Source: Streptomyces sp. CB02400
GTDB taxonomy: Bacteria > Actinomycetota > Actinomycetes > Streptomycetales > Streptomycetaceae
NCBI RefSeq assembly: GCF_001905725.1
Contig: NZ_LIWB01000007.1
Span: 186,001 to 250,000, forward strand
Direction of reading: 5' to 3'
Length of the DNA: 64,000 nucleotides
Within the stretch, counting starts at the first letter, position 1; the number at the start of each line of letters is the position of its first letter. A model generated the notes under the pieces. It was not told where the DNA came from and did no database searches. It was given only the letters and a program-made list of their open reading frames with translations. Shown piece after piece: positions 43,999 through 54,302 of this stretch. Made by a program: the position numbers and the translations under genes.

Positions 43999-46900
43999 TC
44001 AGCCGAGTTCCACCAGCAGGTCACCGCCCTCCACCTGCTGGATCCGGTTGATCGCCAGCCGGGCGACCGTGCCGGACTTCGGGGCGGTGATCGCGGCCTC
44101 CATCTTCATCGCCTCGATCGTGGCCACCGTGGCCCCGGCCGCCACCTCGTCGCCCTCGGCGACCGCGAGGGTCACCACACCGGCGAACGGGGCCGCGACA
44201 TGGCCGGAGTCGGCGCGGTCGGCCTTCTCGGTGACCGGGACGTCGGAGGCCGCCGCCCGGTCGCGGACCTGGATCGGCCGCAACTGGCCGTTCAGGGTGG
44301 ACATCACGGTGCGCATGCCCCGCTCGTCGGCGTCGCCCACCGCCTGCAGCTCGATGAGCAGCCGCACACCGGGGTCGAGGTCGACGCTGTACTCCGTGCC
44401 GGGGCGCAGCCCGTAGAAGAAGTCCTTGCTGTCCAGGACGCTGGTGTCGCCGAAGGACTGGCGGTGCGTCTCGAACTCCCGGGTGGGGCCGGGGAAGAGG
44501 AGCCGGTTGAGGGTCGGCCGGCGGTCCTTCGCCAGGCCCGCGCGGTCGTCGGCGGTCAGTTCCCGGACCGGCTTGGGTTCGGCGCGGCCCCGCAGGGCCT
44601 TGCTGCGGAACGGCTCGGGCCAGCCGCCGGGCGGGGTGCCCAGCTCACCGCGCAGGAAGCCGATGACGGAGTCCGGGATGTCGAACCGGTCGGGCTCCTC
44701 CTCGAAGTCCTCCGGGGAGACGCCCGCGCCCACCAGGTGCAGGGCCAGGTCGCCGACCACCTTCGACGAGGGAGTGACCTTCACCAGACGGCCGAGCATC
44801 CGGTCGGCGGCGGCGTACATCGCCTCGATGTCCTCGAAGCGGTCGCCGAGACCGAGGGCGATCGCCTGGGTGCGCAGGTTGGAGAGCTGCCCGCCGGGGA
44901 TCTCGTGGTGGTAGACGCGGCCGGTCGGCGAGGCCAGGCCGGCCTCGAAGGGGGCGTAGACCTTGCGGACGCTCTCCCAGTAGGGCTCCAGGTCGCCGAC
45001 GGCCGTCAGGTCCAGGCCGGTGGGGCGCTCGGAGTGGTCGGTCGCGGCGACGATCGCCGACAGGGAGGGCTGGGAGGTGGTGCCCGCCATGGAGGCCACG
45101 GCTCCGTCGACCGCGTCCGCGCCGGCCTGGATCGCGGCGAGGTAGGTGGCGAGCTGGCCGCCGGCGGTGTCGTGGGTGTGCAGGTGGACCGGCAGGTCGA
45201 ACTCCCGGCGCAGGGCCGACACGAGGGTCGCCGCCGCGGGGGCCCGCAGCAGTCCGGCCATGTCCTTGACGGCCAGGATGTGCGCGCCCGCCTCGACGAT
45301 CTGCTCGGCCAGACGCAGGTAGTAGTCGAGGGTGTAGAGCCGCTCGGACGGGTCGGACAGGTCGGCGGTGTAGCACAGGGCCACCTCGGCGACGGCCGTG
45401 CCGGTCTCGCGTACGGCGTCGATGGCGGGCCGCATCTGGGAGACGTCGTTGAGCGCGTCGAAGATGCGGAAGATGTCGATGCCGGTGGCCGCCGCCTCCT
45501 GCACGAAGGCGTCGGTCACCTCGGTCGGGTACGGGGTGTAGCCGACGGTGTTGCGGCCGCGCAGCAGCATCTGGAGGCAGATGTTGGGCACGGCCTCCCG
45601 CAGGGCGGCCAGCCGCTCCCAGGGGTCCTCGGCGAGGAAGCGCAGGGCGACGTCGTACGTGGCGCCGCCCCAGCACTCCAGGGAGAGCAGTCCGGGCAGG
45701 GTGTGCGCCACCACGGGGGCGACGGCGAGCAGGTCCTTGGTGCGGACGCGGGTGGCGAGCAGCGACTGGTGGGCGTCGCGGAAGGTGGTGTCGGTGACGC
45801 CGGTGGTCGGGGAATCGCGCAGCCGGCGGGCGAATCCGTCGGGGCCGAGTTCGGCGAGCCGCTGCCGGGAGCCGGCCGGCGGTTCACCGGCGGGCAGCGG
45901 CGGCAGCTTGGTGAGCGGGTCGATGAGCTGGGGCCGCTCGCCGTGCGGCTTGTTCACCGTGACGTCGGCGAGGTAGGTGAGCAGCTTGGTGCCGCGGTCG
46001 GCGGAGTGGCGGGCGGTGAGCAGCTCCGGGCGCTGCTCGATGAACGACGTGGTGACGTGTCCGGCCTGGAAGTCCGGATCGTCCAGGACCGCCTGCAGGA
46101 AGGGGATGTTGGTGGCGACGCCGCGGATGCGGAACTCGGCGACCGCGCGCCGGGCCCGGCCCACCGCGGCGCCGAAGTCCCGGCCCCGGCAGGTGAGTTT
46201 CACCAGCATCGAGTCGAAGTGGGCGCTGATCTCCGTACCGGCGTGGGTGGTTCCGCCGTCCAGGCGGATGCCGGAGCCGCCGGGTGAGCGGTAGGCGCTG
46301 ATCCTGCCGGTGTCCGGGCGGAAGCCGTTGGCGGGGTCCTCGGTGGTGATGCGGCACTGCAGCGCGGCGCCGCGCAGGGTGACGGTCTCCTGCGAGAGCC
46401 CGAGGTCGGCGAGGGTCTCGCCGGCGGCGATGCGCAGCTGCGCCTGTACGAGGTCGACGTCGGTGACCTCCTCGGTGACCGTGTGCTCGACCTGGATGCG
46501 CGGGTTCATCTCGATGAAGACGTGGTTGCCGTCCCGGTCGAGGAGGAACTCCACCGTGCCGGCGTTGCGGTAGCCGATCTGCCGGGCGAAGTTCACGGCG
46601 TCGGCGCAGATGCGGTCGCGCAGCGCGGGGTCGAGGTTCGGGGCGGGCGCGAGTTCGATCACCTTCTGGTGGCGGCGCTGCACCGAGCAGTCCCGCTCGA
46701 ACAGGTGGATGACGTCGCCCTGCCCGTCGGCGAGGATCTGCACCTCGATGTGGCGGGGTTCGACGACGGCCTTCTCCAGGAACACCGTGGGGTCGCCGAA
46801 CGCGGACGCGGCCTCCCGGGAGGCCGCCTCGATGGACTCCCTCAGCTGGGCGGGGTCCTCGACGCGGCGCATGCCGCGCCCGCCGCCGCCGGCGACCGCC

Positions 46901-47373
46901 TTGACGAAGACGGGGAAGCCGATGCCGTCGGCGGCGCGGACGAGTTCGTCGACGTCGGTGGAGGGCGCCGAGGAGCCGAGCACGGGCACCCCGGCCTCGC
47001 GGGCGGCGGCCACCGCGCGGGCCTTGTTCCCGGTCAGTTCCAGGATCCGGGCGCTGGGTCCGACGAAGGTGATGCCGGCCTCTTCGCAGGCTTTGGCCAG
47101 TTCGGGGTTCTCGGACAGGAACCCGTAGCCCGGGTAGACGGCGTCGGCGTCCGCGCGGCGCGCGGCGCGGACGATCTCCTCGACGGAGAGGTAGGCCCGC
47201 ACCGGGTGTCCCGGCTCGCCGATCTCGTACGCCTCGTCCGCCTTCAGGCGGTGCAGCGAGTTGCGGTCCTCGTGCGGGAAGACGGCGACGGTTCGGGCGC
47301 CCAGTTCGTAGCCCGCGCGGAACGCACGGATCGCGATCTCGCCGCGGTTGGCGACCAGCACCTTGCGGAACAT
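43999..47373 (-). CDS. pyc: Pyruvate carboxylase
   Basis: This 1124-residue biotin enzyme turns pyruvate, bicarbonate and ATP into oxaloacetate, an anaplerotic step. Domains in order are biotin carboxylase with ATP-grasp (about 1 to 455; start MFRKVLVANRGEIAIRAFRA, glycine-rich AVAGGGGRGMRRVE), carboxyltransferase (about 535 to 815; TDTTFRDAHQSLLATRVRTK), a PYC/OADA domain (to about 1000), and a biotinyl domain (about 1050 to 1124) with the biotin lysine in EAMKMEAAI. The length is normal. The ATG at 47373 has AAGGGA 6 bases before it. It is a single-gene unit. Confidence 0.96.
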   Translation of the reverse strand: MFRKVLVANRGEIAIRAFRAGYELGARTVAVFPHEDRNSLHRLKADEAYEIGEPGHPVRAYLSVEEIVRAARRADADAVYPGYGFLSENPELAKACEEAGITFVGPSARILELTGNKARAVAAAREAGVPVLGSSAPSTDVDELVRAADGIGFPVFVKAVAGGGGRGMRRVEDPAQLRESIEAASREAASAFGDPTVFLEKAVVEPRHIEVQILADGQGDVIHLFERDCSVQRRHQKVIELAPAPNLDPALRDRICADAVNFARQIGYRNAGTVEFLLDRDGNHVFIEMNPRIQVEHTVTEEVTDVDLVQAQLRIAAGETLADLGLSQETVTLRGAALQCRITTEDPANGFRPDTGRISAYRSPGGSGIRLDGGTTHAGTEISAHFDSMLVKLTCRGRDFGAAVGRARRAVAEFRIRGVATNIPFLQAVLDDPDFQAGHVTTSFIEQRPELLTARHSADRGTKLLTYLADVTVNKPHGERPQLIDPLTKLPPLPAGEPPAGSRQRLAELGPDGFARRLRDSPTTGVTDTTFRDAHQSLLATRVRTKDLLAVAPVVAHTLPGLLSLECWGGATYDVALRFLAEDPWERLAALREAVPNICLQMLLRGRNTVGYTPYPTEVTDAFVQEAAATGIDIFRIFDALNDVSQMRPAIDAVRETGTAVAEVALCYTADLSDPSERLYTLDYYLRLAEQIVEAGAHILAVKDMAGLLRAPAAATLVSALRREFDLPVHLHTHDTAGGQLATYLAAIQAGADAVDGAVASMAGTTSQPSLSAIVAATDHSERPTGLDLTAVGDLEPYWESVRKVYAPFEAGLASPTGRVYHHEIPGGQLSNLRTQAIALGLGDRFEDIEAMYAAADRMLGRLVKVTPSSKVVGDLALHLVGAGVSPEDFEEEPDRFDIPDSVIGFLRGELGTPPGGWPEPFRSKALRGRAEPKPVRELTADDRAGLAKDRRPTLNRLLFPGPTREFETHRQSFGDTSVLDSKDFFYGLRPGTEYSVDLDPGVRLLIELQAVGDADERGMRTVMSTLNGQLRPIQVRDRAAASDVPVTEKADRADSGHVAAPFAGVVTLAVAEGDEVAAGATVATIEAMKMEAAITAPKSGTVARLAINRIQQVEGGDLLVELG

Positions 47374-47555
47374 TCTCGATCCCTTCAGCCTGCCGGTGAC
47401 AGGGACCATCGTGTCGGTGGCAGGTCCGGTACGCCATGTGAGCCGGGCCACTCACTCCCGGCGTGTGGCGCTCAGGATGTCGAGCGCGGCGTCGACCACC
47501 TCCTCGGACGTGAACTGCCGCATGCGCGCGGGCTTCGCCCGACAGCCCCGTACGG

Positions 47556-47882
47556 TCAGGCCTGGCCGGTCTCGAAGCGGGAGATGCGGCCGTCGTCGTC
47601 GACGGTGAAGGACCACCGGGTGCGCATCTCGCCCCAGGTGTCGTTGCTGTAGCGGGCGAGGAGGCGGCGGCCGCCGCCGGACTCGTTGTCGACCTCCAGG
47701 TGCCCGTGGGAGGAGAAGATCTCCCGGTCGATCCACTCGGTGAGATCGCGCTCGGAACCGTCGTCCGCCATGGTCGCGCCGGGCGCCAGCAGGGACAGGA
47801 AACCGTCCCGGTCGTGGTTGTTGACGGCCGTGACGAAGGCGCGGACGGCGGGGTCGCTGAGACGGGTGCTCTGGATCGTCAT
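47556..47882 (-). CDS. SnoaL-like (NTF2-fold) small protein
   Basis: This 108-residue protein has an NTF2-like fold: AFVTAVNNHDRDGFLSLL, a LTEWIDREIFSSHGH segment, then TWGEMRTRWSFTVDDDGRIS at the end. It belongs to the nuclear-transport-factor-2 family seen as unknown small proteins in Streptomyces. It is divergent from the DoxX gene. No catalytic role is evident. Confidence 0.85.
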   Translation of the reverse strand: MTIQSTRLSDPAVRAFVTAVNNHDRDGFLSLLAPGATMADDGSERDLTEWIDREIFSSHGHLEVDNESGGGRRLLARYSNDTWGEMRTRWSFTVDDDGRISRFETGQA

Positions 47883-48009
47883 GTCTGCCAGCGTCGTACC
47901 GGCCGCCGGTACCCGCCACCCGCGTCACCCGAACGGCGACCGGTGACGCGCCGGGCCGGTGGTGGGGGTGCGACGGTGGTCGGGCCAAGCCACTGCTCCG
48001 GGAGACGAC

Positions 48010-48555
<546 letters not shown>

Positions 48556-48573
48556 TCCGAGGGGCCGGCGGCC

Positions 48574-48945
48574 TCAGCAGCCCGTCGGCTCCGTACAGGG
48601 GCCGCCCTCGGGCAGATGCGTCTCGGCCCACTTGCCGAGTTCCTTGAGCGCGGGTCCCAGCGCCGCGCCCGACTCCGTCAGACGGTAGGTGACCCGCAGC
48701 GGCGGTCCCTCGTCGACCTCGCGGACCAGGAGTCCCGCGGCACCCAGTTCCGTCAGCCGGTCGGAGAGCATGCGCTCGCTGATGCCGGGGACGGCCCGGC
48801 GCAGATCGGCGAAGTACGCCGGCTGTTCCACCAGCACGGCCACGATCGGGCCGGTCCAGCGCTTTCCGAGCAGCTGGAAGACGCGGGTGATGCCGCCGTC
48901 CACCTTCTTGCACGCCTCTGCCTCATGCGCCTGCTCGACCGCCAT
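48574..48945 (-). CDS. HxlR-family redox-type transcriptional regulator
   Basis: This 123-residue winged-helix repressor has the HxlR core: a cysteine near the N-terminus (EAEACKKVDGG), then VFQLLGKRWTGPIVAVLVE and SERMLSDRLTELGAAGLLV. The N-terminal cysteine is placed like the redox/quinone-sensing cysteine of YodB/QorR-type members. It is divergent from the azoreductase gene, matching the YodB-AzoR arrangement of Bacillus. The reasonable inference is that it senses quinones or electrophiles and derepresses azoR. Confidence 0.9.
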   Translation of the reverse strand: MAVEQAHEAEACKKVDGGITRVFQLLGKRWTGPIVAVLVEQPAYFADLRRAVPGISERMLSDRLTELGAAGLLVREVDEGPPLRVTYRLTESGAALGPALKELGKWAETHLPEGGPCTEPTGC

Positions 48946-48981
48946 GCGCCCAGGGTACTACGCCCCCACAAGGGGGTGAAA

Positions 48982-49018
48982 AAAAGTAAGTACCTGTGTT
49001 ATTCATAGTCGAGTACGA
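48982..49018. promoter_or_regulatory. Candidate HxlR operator region
   Basis: AAAAAAGTAAGTACCTGTGTT followed by an ATTCATAGTCGAGTACG segment. The AT-rich block with repeated AGTAAGTAC/GAGTAC elements stands out in the 130-bp HxlR/azoR divergent region. No perfect dyad is present, so the exact site is uncertain. Confidence 0.4.
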
Positions 49019-49075
49019 AACTTCAGCGGTGGCGTCGTGACGCCTCCGCCCCTGCACCCATGGGAGAAACCCCGG

Positions 49076-49726
49076 ATGGCCACCCTTCTGCACATCGACT
49101 CCTCCGTCTTCCCGGCGTCCGCCTCCGCGTCCCGCGCCGTGGCGGAGACCTTCCGCAAGGCGTGGGAGGAGCAGCACCCCGAGGGCACGGTGATCTACCG
49201 CGACCTCGCCGCGAACCCCGTTCCGCACCTCACCGCCGACGCCCACACGGCGGGCTTCGCGGACCCCGCCGCGCACACTCCCGGGCAGGCCGCCGCCTTC
49301 GCCGGGCGCCTGGAGCTGATCGAGGAGTTCGAGCGGGCGGACGCGCTGCTGATCGGCGCCCCGATGTACAACTTCACGATCCCCTCCACGCTCAAGGCGT
49401 GGCTGGACAACGTGGCCCTGATGGGCCGCACCGCGGGCGAGAACCCCTCCGCCAAGGGCACCCCGGTCACCGTGATCGCCAGTCGCGGCGGCTCCTACGC
49501 GCCGGGCACCCCGCGCGAGGGCTACGAGTACGTCCAGAACTATCTGCGGGCGGTGCTGGTCGACTTCCTCGGCCTCGACCTCGACTTCATCGTCCCGGAG
49601 CTGACCATGGCCGCGCAGAACCCGGCGATGGCCGAGCTGATCCCGCTCTTCGAGAGCTCCCGCGAGCGCGCCCACCAGGACGCGGCCATCAGGGCCAAGT
49701 CCCTCGCCGAGCGGCTGGCGGCGTAA
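49076..49726 (+). CDS. azoR: FMN-dependent NADH-azoreductase
   Basis: This 216-residue flavodoxin-fold protein reduces azo compounds and quinones with NADH through bound FMN. The FMN-phosphate loop near the N-terminus (HIDSSVFPASASASR), the AzoR segments APMYNFTIPSTLKAWLDNV (FMN ring) and VIASRGGSYAPGTPREG all fit. The ATG at 49076 begins MATLLHID. It is divergent from an HxlR repressor, so its expression is probably induced by quinones or electrophiles. It is followed by the convergent response-regulator gene. Confidence 0.92.
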   Translation: MATLLHIDSSVFPASASASRAVAETFRKAWEEQHPEGTVIYRDLAANPVPHLTADAHTAGFADPAAHTPGQAAAFAGRLELIEEFERADALLIGAPMYNFTIPSTLKAWLDNVALMGRTAGENPSAKGTPVTVIASRGGSYAPGTPREGYEYVQNYLRAVLVDFLGLDLDFIVPELTMAAQNPAMAELIPLFESSRERAHQDAAIRAKSLAERLAA

Positions 49727-49750
49727 CCCGGCGGCGCCCGGCCCGCGGGG

Positions 49751-50410
49751 TCAGGCCCGGCGCCGGGCGTCCTCCAGGTAGTGCAGCACGGCCGCGACCC
49801 GGCGGTCCGTGCGGTCGGTCGGCGCCAGATCGAGCTTGGCGAAGATGTTGCGGATGTGTTTGTGGACGGCACCGTCGGTGACGACGAGCCGTTCGGCGAT
49901 GGCCGCGTTGCCCAGCCCCTCGGCCATCAGCGCCAGCACATCCCGTTCGCGCGGGCTGAGCCGCCCCAGCCGGGCGTCCGGCCGGCTGCGGGTGAGCAGC
50001 TGGGCGACGACCTCGGGGTCGATGGCGGTGCCGCCGTCCGCCACCCGGTGCAGCGCGTCGAGGAACTCCTCGACCCGGCCGACCCGTTCCTTGAGCAGAT
50101 AGCCGAGCCGGGCGCTGCCCTGGGCGAGCAGGTCGGTGGCGAAGGCCTGCTCGACGTAGGCGGACAGGACGAGGACGGCGAGCTCGGGCCGGCGCCGCCG
50201 GGCCTCCACGGCGGCGGTGATCCCCTCGTCGGTGTGGGTGGGCGGCATCCGGACGTCGACGATGGCGACGTCCGGTTTCTCCGCGTCCACGGCGGCCAGG
50301 AAGGTGTCGGGGTCCTCGGCCGTGGCCACCACGTCCAGGGACTCGGCGCGCAGCAGCAGTGCCAGCCCTTCGCGCAGCAGGGCGTCGTCCTCGGCGATCA
50401 CGATCCGCAT
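49751..50410 (-). CDS. NarL/LuxR-type response regulator
   Basis: This 219-residue regulator has a receiver domain with the phosphorylated aspartate in VAIVDVRMPPTHTDEG and a C-terminal LuxR helix-turn-helix (LSPRERDVLALMAEGLGNAA, then IAERLVVTDGAVHKHIRNIF). It overlaps the histidine kinase gene by 13 bases. Together they form a two-component system downstream of an ABC exporter/permease pair, probably a stress-sensing module that controls that transporter. Confidence 0.95.
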   Translation of the reverse strand: MRIVIAEDDALLREGLALLLRAESLDVVATAEDPDTFLAAVDAEKPDVAIVDVRMPPTHTDEGITAAVEARRRRPELAVLVLSAYVEQAFATDLLAQGSARLGYLLKERVGRVEEFLDALHRVADGGTAIDPEVVAQLLTRSRPDARLGRLSPRERDVLALMAEGLGNAAIAERLVVTDGAVHKHIRNIFAKLDLAPTDRTDRRVAAVLHYLEDARRRA

Positions 50411-51666
50411 GGCAGGGTCACCTTCAGGGTGGTGGGGCCGCCGGGAGGGCTGGCCAGTTCCAGTGTTCCGTCGTGCGCCTCGGTGCGTCGGCGGATGCCG
50501 GTGAGCCCGGATCCGTTCCGCTCGTCCGCTCCGCCGCGGCCGTCGTCGTGGATCTCCACATGCAACCGGTCGTCCAGGCGGCGCACGACGACACCGGCGT
50601 CACGGGCGCCGCTGTGCTTGGCGATGTTGCTGAGGGCCTCGGCGACCACGAAGTACGCCGTCGCCTCCACGGACGCCGCGCACCGGCCGGGGACGTCGGC
50701 GTCGACGCGGCAGGGCACCGGGCAGTCGGCCGCCAGGGCGGTGAGGGCGTCGGGCAGACTGCGGTCGGCGAGGACCGGCGGGAGGATGGAGCGGACGACC
50801 GCCCGCAGTTCGGCCAGCGCCTGTTCGGCGGCCTCCTGGGCACGCTCGAGGACGGCGTCGGCCTCGGCGGGGTTGCGGGTCAGGGCGCGGCGGGCCGCGC
50901 CGAGCAGCACCGTGACCGCGACGATCCGGTTCTGTGTGCCGTCGTGCAACGCCCGCTCGACGCGTCGCAGTTCGGTGGCGTGGGCGTCGAGTGCGGCGGC
51001 CCTGGTGGCGGTGAGTTCGGCGACCCGCAGGACGAGGTCGGTGCCGGGGTCCGGGCTGAGCAGCCGCCGTCCGGGCCATGCCTGGAGCCGGGCGAGCGCG
51101 GGAACGCAGAGCACGATGGCGGCGACGAACAGCACACCGATCAGGGTGACGGACAGGGCTCCGGGCCAGTCCCGTACGGTCCACCAGCCCAGGGCCGCGG
51201 TGGACTCGCTCTCCGGCAGGAGGCGCCAGTACAGCGGGAAGGTGATGTCGTGTGCCGCGTTCAGCGGCAGCGTCGCCCCGATCAGTCCGAGGAGCAGGCC
51301 GAAGATCCCGTGCGTGCAGACCCAGCGCGCCTCACGGCGCACCGCGCGGTCCGCGAGCGCCGCCCGGAGCCCGGCCGGCGGCTCCGCGGGACCGATGAGC
51401 TCCGGGCCCCACCGGGACAGCCGGGCCCGCTCCCGGTCGGCGACGGCCCGCACCGCGTGCAGGGCGGACGGCAGCAGCAACAGGCCCACACCGGCCAGGC
51501 AGGCCACCGCCGTCAGGGCCAGCCACAGCGTCGCGAGCAGCGCCAGCAGGCCGGTACCCATTCCGCCGATGAGGTGTTCCAGGGCGTCCAGCGCGGCCCG
51601 CGCGCGGGCCGGCACGGCCCCTGAACGCCCAGGCCGGCCGGCCGCCGCCCCGTCGTGAGTCGCCAC
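50398..51666 (-). CDS. Sensor histidine kinase (HisKA_3 type)
   Basis: This 422-residue kinase has about six hydrophobic helices in two blocks (roughly 35 to 200), then HisKA_3 with the phospho-accepting histidine in VERALHDGTQNRIVAVTVLL and a HATPase_c domain (EALSNIAKHSGARDAGV with the N box, DDGRGGADERNGSGL with the G box). The GTG at 51666 has GGGAGG 8 bases upstream. It is 107 bases downstream of the permease gene, so transcription may be shared. It phosphorylates the overlapping NarL-type regulator; the input signal is not visible. Confidence 0.92.
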   Translation of the reverse strand: MATHDGAAAGRPGRSGAVPARARAALDALEHLIGGMGTGLLALLATLWLALTAVACLAGVGLLLLPSALHAVRAVADRERARLSRWGPELIGPAEPPAGLRAALADRAVRREARWVCTHGIFGLLLGLIGATLPLNAAHDITFPLYWRLLPESESTAALGWWTVRDWPGALSVTLIGVLFVAAIVLCVPALARLQAWPGRRLLSPDPGTDLVLRVAELTATRAAALDAHATELRRVERALHDGTQNRIVAVTVLLGAARRALTRNPAEADAVLERAQEAAEQALAELRAVVRSILPPVLADRSLPDALTALAADCPVPCRVDADVPGRCAASVEATAYFVVAEALSNIAKHSGARDAGVVVRRLDDRLHVEIHDDGRGGADERNGSGLTGIRRRTEAHDGTLELASPPGGPTTLKVTLPCGS

Positions 51667-51773
51667 CGCCCACACCTCCCAGGCGCGGAGGATAGGGCAC
51701 CGGGTCCCGGGCCCGCCGGGCCATCCGCCCAGTGGTACGGGACCGGAAGCGCTCCGGGGCCGGCGCGGCGTAC

Positions 51774-54299
51774 TCACTCGCGGATGCCGATGCCCTCGAC
51801 CGGAGGGGTGCGCAGGAGCCGGCCGACGGGAAGCACCGTGGCGACGAGCGCCAGGGTGACGGTGCCGCCGACGACGACGGCCCAGCCGGCGGCCGGAACG
51901 TGGGGCACGCGCTGCCCGGCCACGGCGTTGACGACCGAGGTCAGGGTGACGGCCGCGATCGCGCCGCCGATGACGAGCGCCACGCCCAGCAGGCCGGCCT
52001 GTTCGGCGTGCACCATCCGCTTCACCTGACGGCGGGTGACGCCGACCAGGCGCAGCAGGGCGAGTTCCCTGGGCCGGGCCAGGGCGGCCATGACGAGCGT
52101 GTTGGCGGCGGCCAGGACCGCGTAGCCGACCAGGACGGTGATGAGCAGCTTGTTCAGCCAGCCGCTGACGGCCAGGTCCTGGGCGATGTCGCCGGTGAGC
52201 CGGTCGGCGTCGACCACCGCGGCGGCCGGATACCGGACGGCCAGGTCGGCCAGGGCGGCTCCGACGTCCGCGCCCGGTGCCGTGCGGATGAGCACCTGGT
52301 CGTCGAGTCCGGTGACGGTGTGCCCGGCGAGGGTCTTCGTGTGGAGGGTGACGTCACCGAAGCCCCAGCCGCGTTCGTACAGGGCGACGACGCGCAGGGT
52401 GACGGGTGTGCCGTCGCCGAGCCACAGTCCGGCCTCGTCCCCGAGGTGCCAGCCGGCGGCGTCCGCCTGTGCGGTGGACACGGCCACGGTGCCTTCGCGC
52501 AGCCCGGCGAGGCTGCCCGACCGGACCTTCAGGTCCATCGTCCGTTCCACCCCCTTCGGGTCGATGCCCTGGGCGACCACGGTCCGTGCCTCGAGCTCGC
52601 CCGGTACGACGACCGAGGTGCGGCGCACCCCGGTCGCGGCGAGCACTCCGGGGACGCGGCGGGCCTCGGCCGTGGCGGAGGCGGGCAGGCCGGCGGCGCC
52701 GGTCAGGGCGTGCTGGGCGAGGATGCCGTCGCGGCTCTGGACGACGGTCTGCCGCTGCAGGTTGTCCTGTAGGAACCAGACGGTGCCGCCGAAGCCGACG
52801 GAGAGCACCAGCGCGGTGAGTACGGCGACCATGCCCCGCGCGTTGGCCCGCAGGTTCGCGGCGGCGAGGTAGCCGCTGTCGCCCCACACCGCCCGCAGCA
52901 CGGGCCCGAGGAACCGGGCCGCGGCCTGGTTGATCCAGGGGGCGAGGAGCGCGACCCCGAGGACGAACGCGTAGAGCATGCCCATCGCGGCACCCAGCGC
53001 GGTCTGGCCGTCGGTGGCGCCGGTGAGTCCGGTCAGGGACACCGCGACGGCGAGGCACACCAGGCCGCTCACCACACGCGCCCTGCTGCCCGGGCCGCGC
53101 TCGACGGCCGCTTCCCCGAGCGCCTCGGTGGGTTTGATCCGGGTGACGCGCAGTGCGGCGATCCAGGCGGCCAGGAGTGCCACGGCGGCGACGGCCACGG
53201 TCACGGCCGCGGCGGACAGCAGCCCGCCCCGGACGGTGAAGTCCTCGGGCACGAACTCCCGGGACACCAGTTCGTCGCGGATGTACCGCGTGGCGAGCAG
53301 TCCGGCCGGGACGCCCACGGCGGCGGCGACCAGGCCGATCAGGCCCACCTCCGCGAGGAGCATCCGCCGTACCTGGCCCGGGGTGGCCGCGACGGCGCGC
53401 AGCAGGGCGAGGTCGCGGCGCCGGTGCCGTACCGACAGGCCGACGGTCCCGGCGACGGCGAAGACGATGATCATCGCGGCGTAACCGCCGAACGCGCCGC
53501 CGGCCTGGAGGGTGAAGGCCCGTGCGGCCGCGGCCTCGGGCTGGGCGGCCAGTCCGCGTTCGTCGCCGGTGTAGGTCGTCGCGTCCGCGCCGTCCGCCAC
53601 CCGGCGCACTCCGGCGAGTACGGCCGAGCGGTCGGCGTCCGGTTCGGTGAGGACGCCGATGGCGTCGAAGCGGTCCGGGCGGGGGTCGAGGCGGGCCGCC
53701 CGCGCGTCGGTGAAGAACAGCGCCGCCCCCTCCCCCGGCGCGCCGTCCGTCTCGACCACGCCGCTCACCCGGTACGGCCGGCTCTCTCCCCCGGTGATGA
53801 CGTCGATGCTGTCGCCGGGGGCGAGCCTGCGTCCGTCGGCGAGCCGGGTGTCGACGGCGATCTCCCCGTCGGCGCGCGGTGGTTCGCCGGCCACCGGCCG
53901 GTACGGGGCGAGGGCGGCGCTCGCCCAGCCGTGCCCCGTGACCGGCAGGTCCGGGGCCGCCGTCGTGGTGACCGGGATCGCACGGTCGCCCACCGCGCGT
54001 GCCACACCGGGCACTTCGGCCAGTTCGCCGGTCAGCTCCTCGGGGACGCTGCCGCGTTCGGGAAGCGCGATGGTGGTGTGCTCGGTCTCGCCGAACATCG
54101 TCGTGGCCACCCGCAGGTCCCGGTCGGCGACGACGGCGAGCGTGGCGTCATAACGCCCTGGCTGACCCTTGTAACGCCATCCGGACTCCACGAGCAGGGC
54201 GCAGGTCATCAGGACGGCGACGCCGGCGGCGAGCGCGACGAACGTGGCGACGAAGCCGCCTTTGCGGAAGCGCACCATCCGCGCGGCCAGGTGGAGCAC
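51774..54299 (-). CDS. FtsX-like ABC transporter permease, two-domain
   Basis: This 841-residue membrane protein has an N-terminal helix, a long extracytoplasmic part, and two FtsX-type four-helix blocks (about 245 to 430 and 720 to 840), separated by another large outside domain. This is the layout of Streptomyces FtsX-like permeases paired with a MacB/LolD-type ATPase. It starts 3 bases after the ATPase stop. Such pairs export peptides or remove toxic peptides from the membrane. The cargo is not shown by sequence. Confidence 0.9.
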   Translation of the reverse strand: MLHLAARMVRFRKGGFVATFVALAAGVAVLMTCALLVESGWRYKGQPGRYDATLAVVADRDLRVATTMFGETEHTTIALPERGSVPEELTGELAEVPGVARAVGDRAIPVTTTAAPDLPVTGHGWASAALAPYRPVAGEPPRADGEIAVDTRLADGRRLAPGDSIDVITGGESRPYRVSGVVETDGAPGEGAALFFTDARAARLDPRPDRFDAIGVLTEPDADRSAVLAGVRRVADGADATTYTGDERGLAAQPEAAAARAFTLQAGGAFGGYAAMIIVFAVAGTVGLSVRHRRRDLALLRAVAATPGQVRRMLLAEVGLIGLVAAAVGVPAGLLATRYIRDELVSREFVPEDFTVRGGLLSAAAVTVAVAAVALLAAWIAALRVTRIKPTEALGEAAVERGPGSRARVVSGLVCLAVAVSLTGLTGATDGQTALGAAMGMLYAFVLGVALLAPWINQAAARFLGPVLRAVWGDSGYLAAANLRANARGMVAVLTALVLSVGFGGTVWFLQDNLQRQTVVQSRDGILAQHALTGAAGLPASATAEARRVPGVLAATGVRRTSVVVPGELEARTVVAQGIDPKGVERTMDLKVRSGSLAGLREGTVAVSTAQADAAGWHLGDEAGLWLGDGTPVTLRVVALYERGWGFGDVTLHTKTLAGHTVTGLDDQVLIRTAPGADVGAALADLAVRYPAAAVVDADRLTGDIAQDLAVSGWLNKLLITVLVGYAVLAAANTLVMAALARPRELALLRLVGVTRRQVKRMVHAEQAGLLGVALVIGGAIAAVTLTSVVNAVAGQRVPHVPAAGWAVVVGGTVTLALVATVLPVGRLLRTPPVEGIGIRE

Positions 54300-54302
54300 G
54301 GT

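Noticed and set aside
47452..47523. A 23-codon frame reading MRQFTSEEVVDAALDILSATR
   Set aside because: It resembles the first helix of a TetR protein but is too short, with no continuation in any frame; noted only as a possible scrap.
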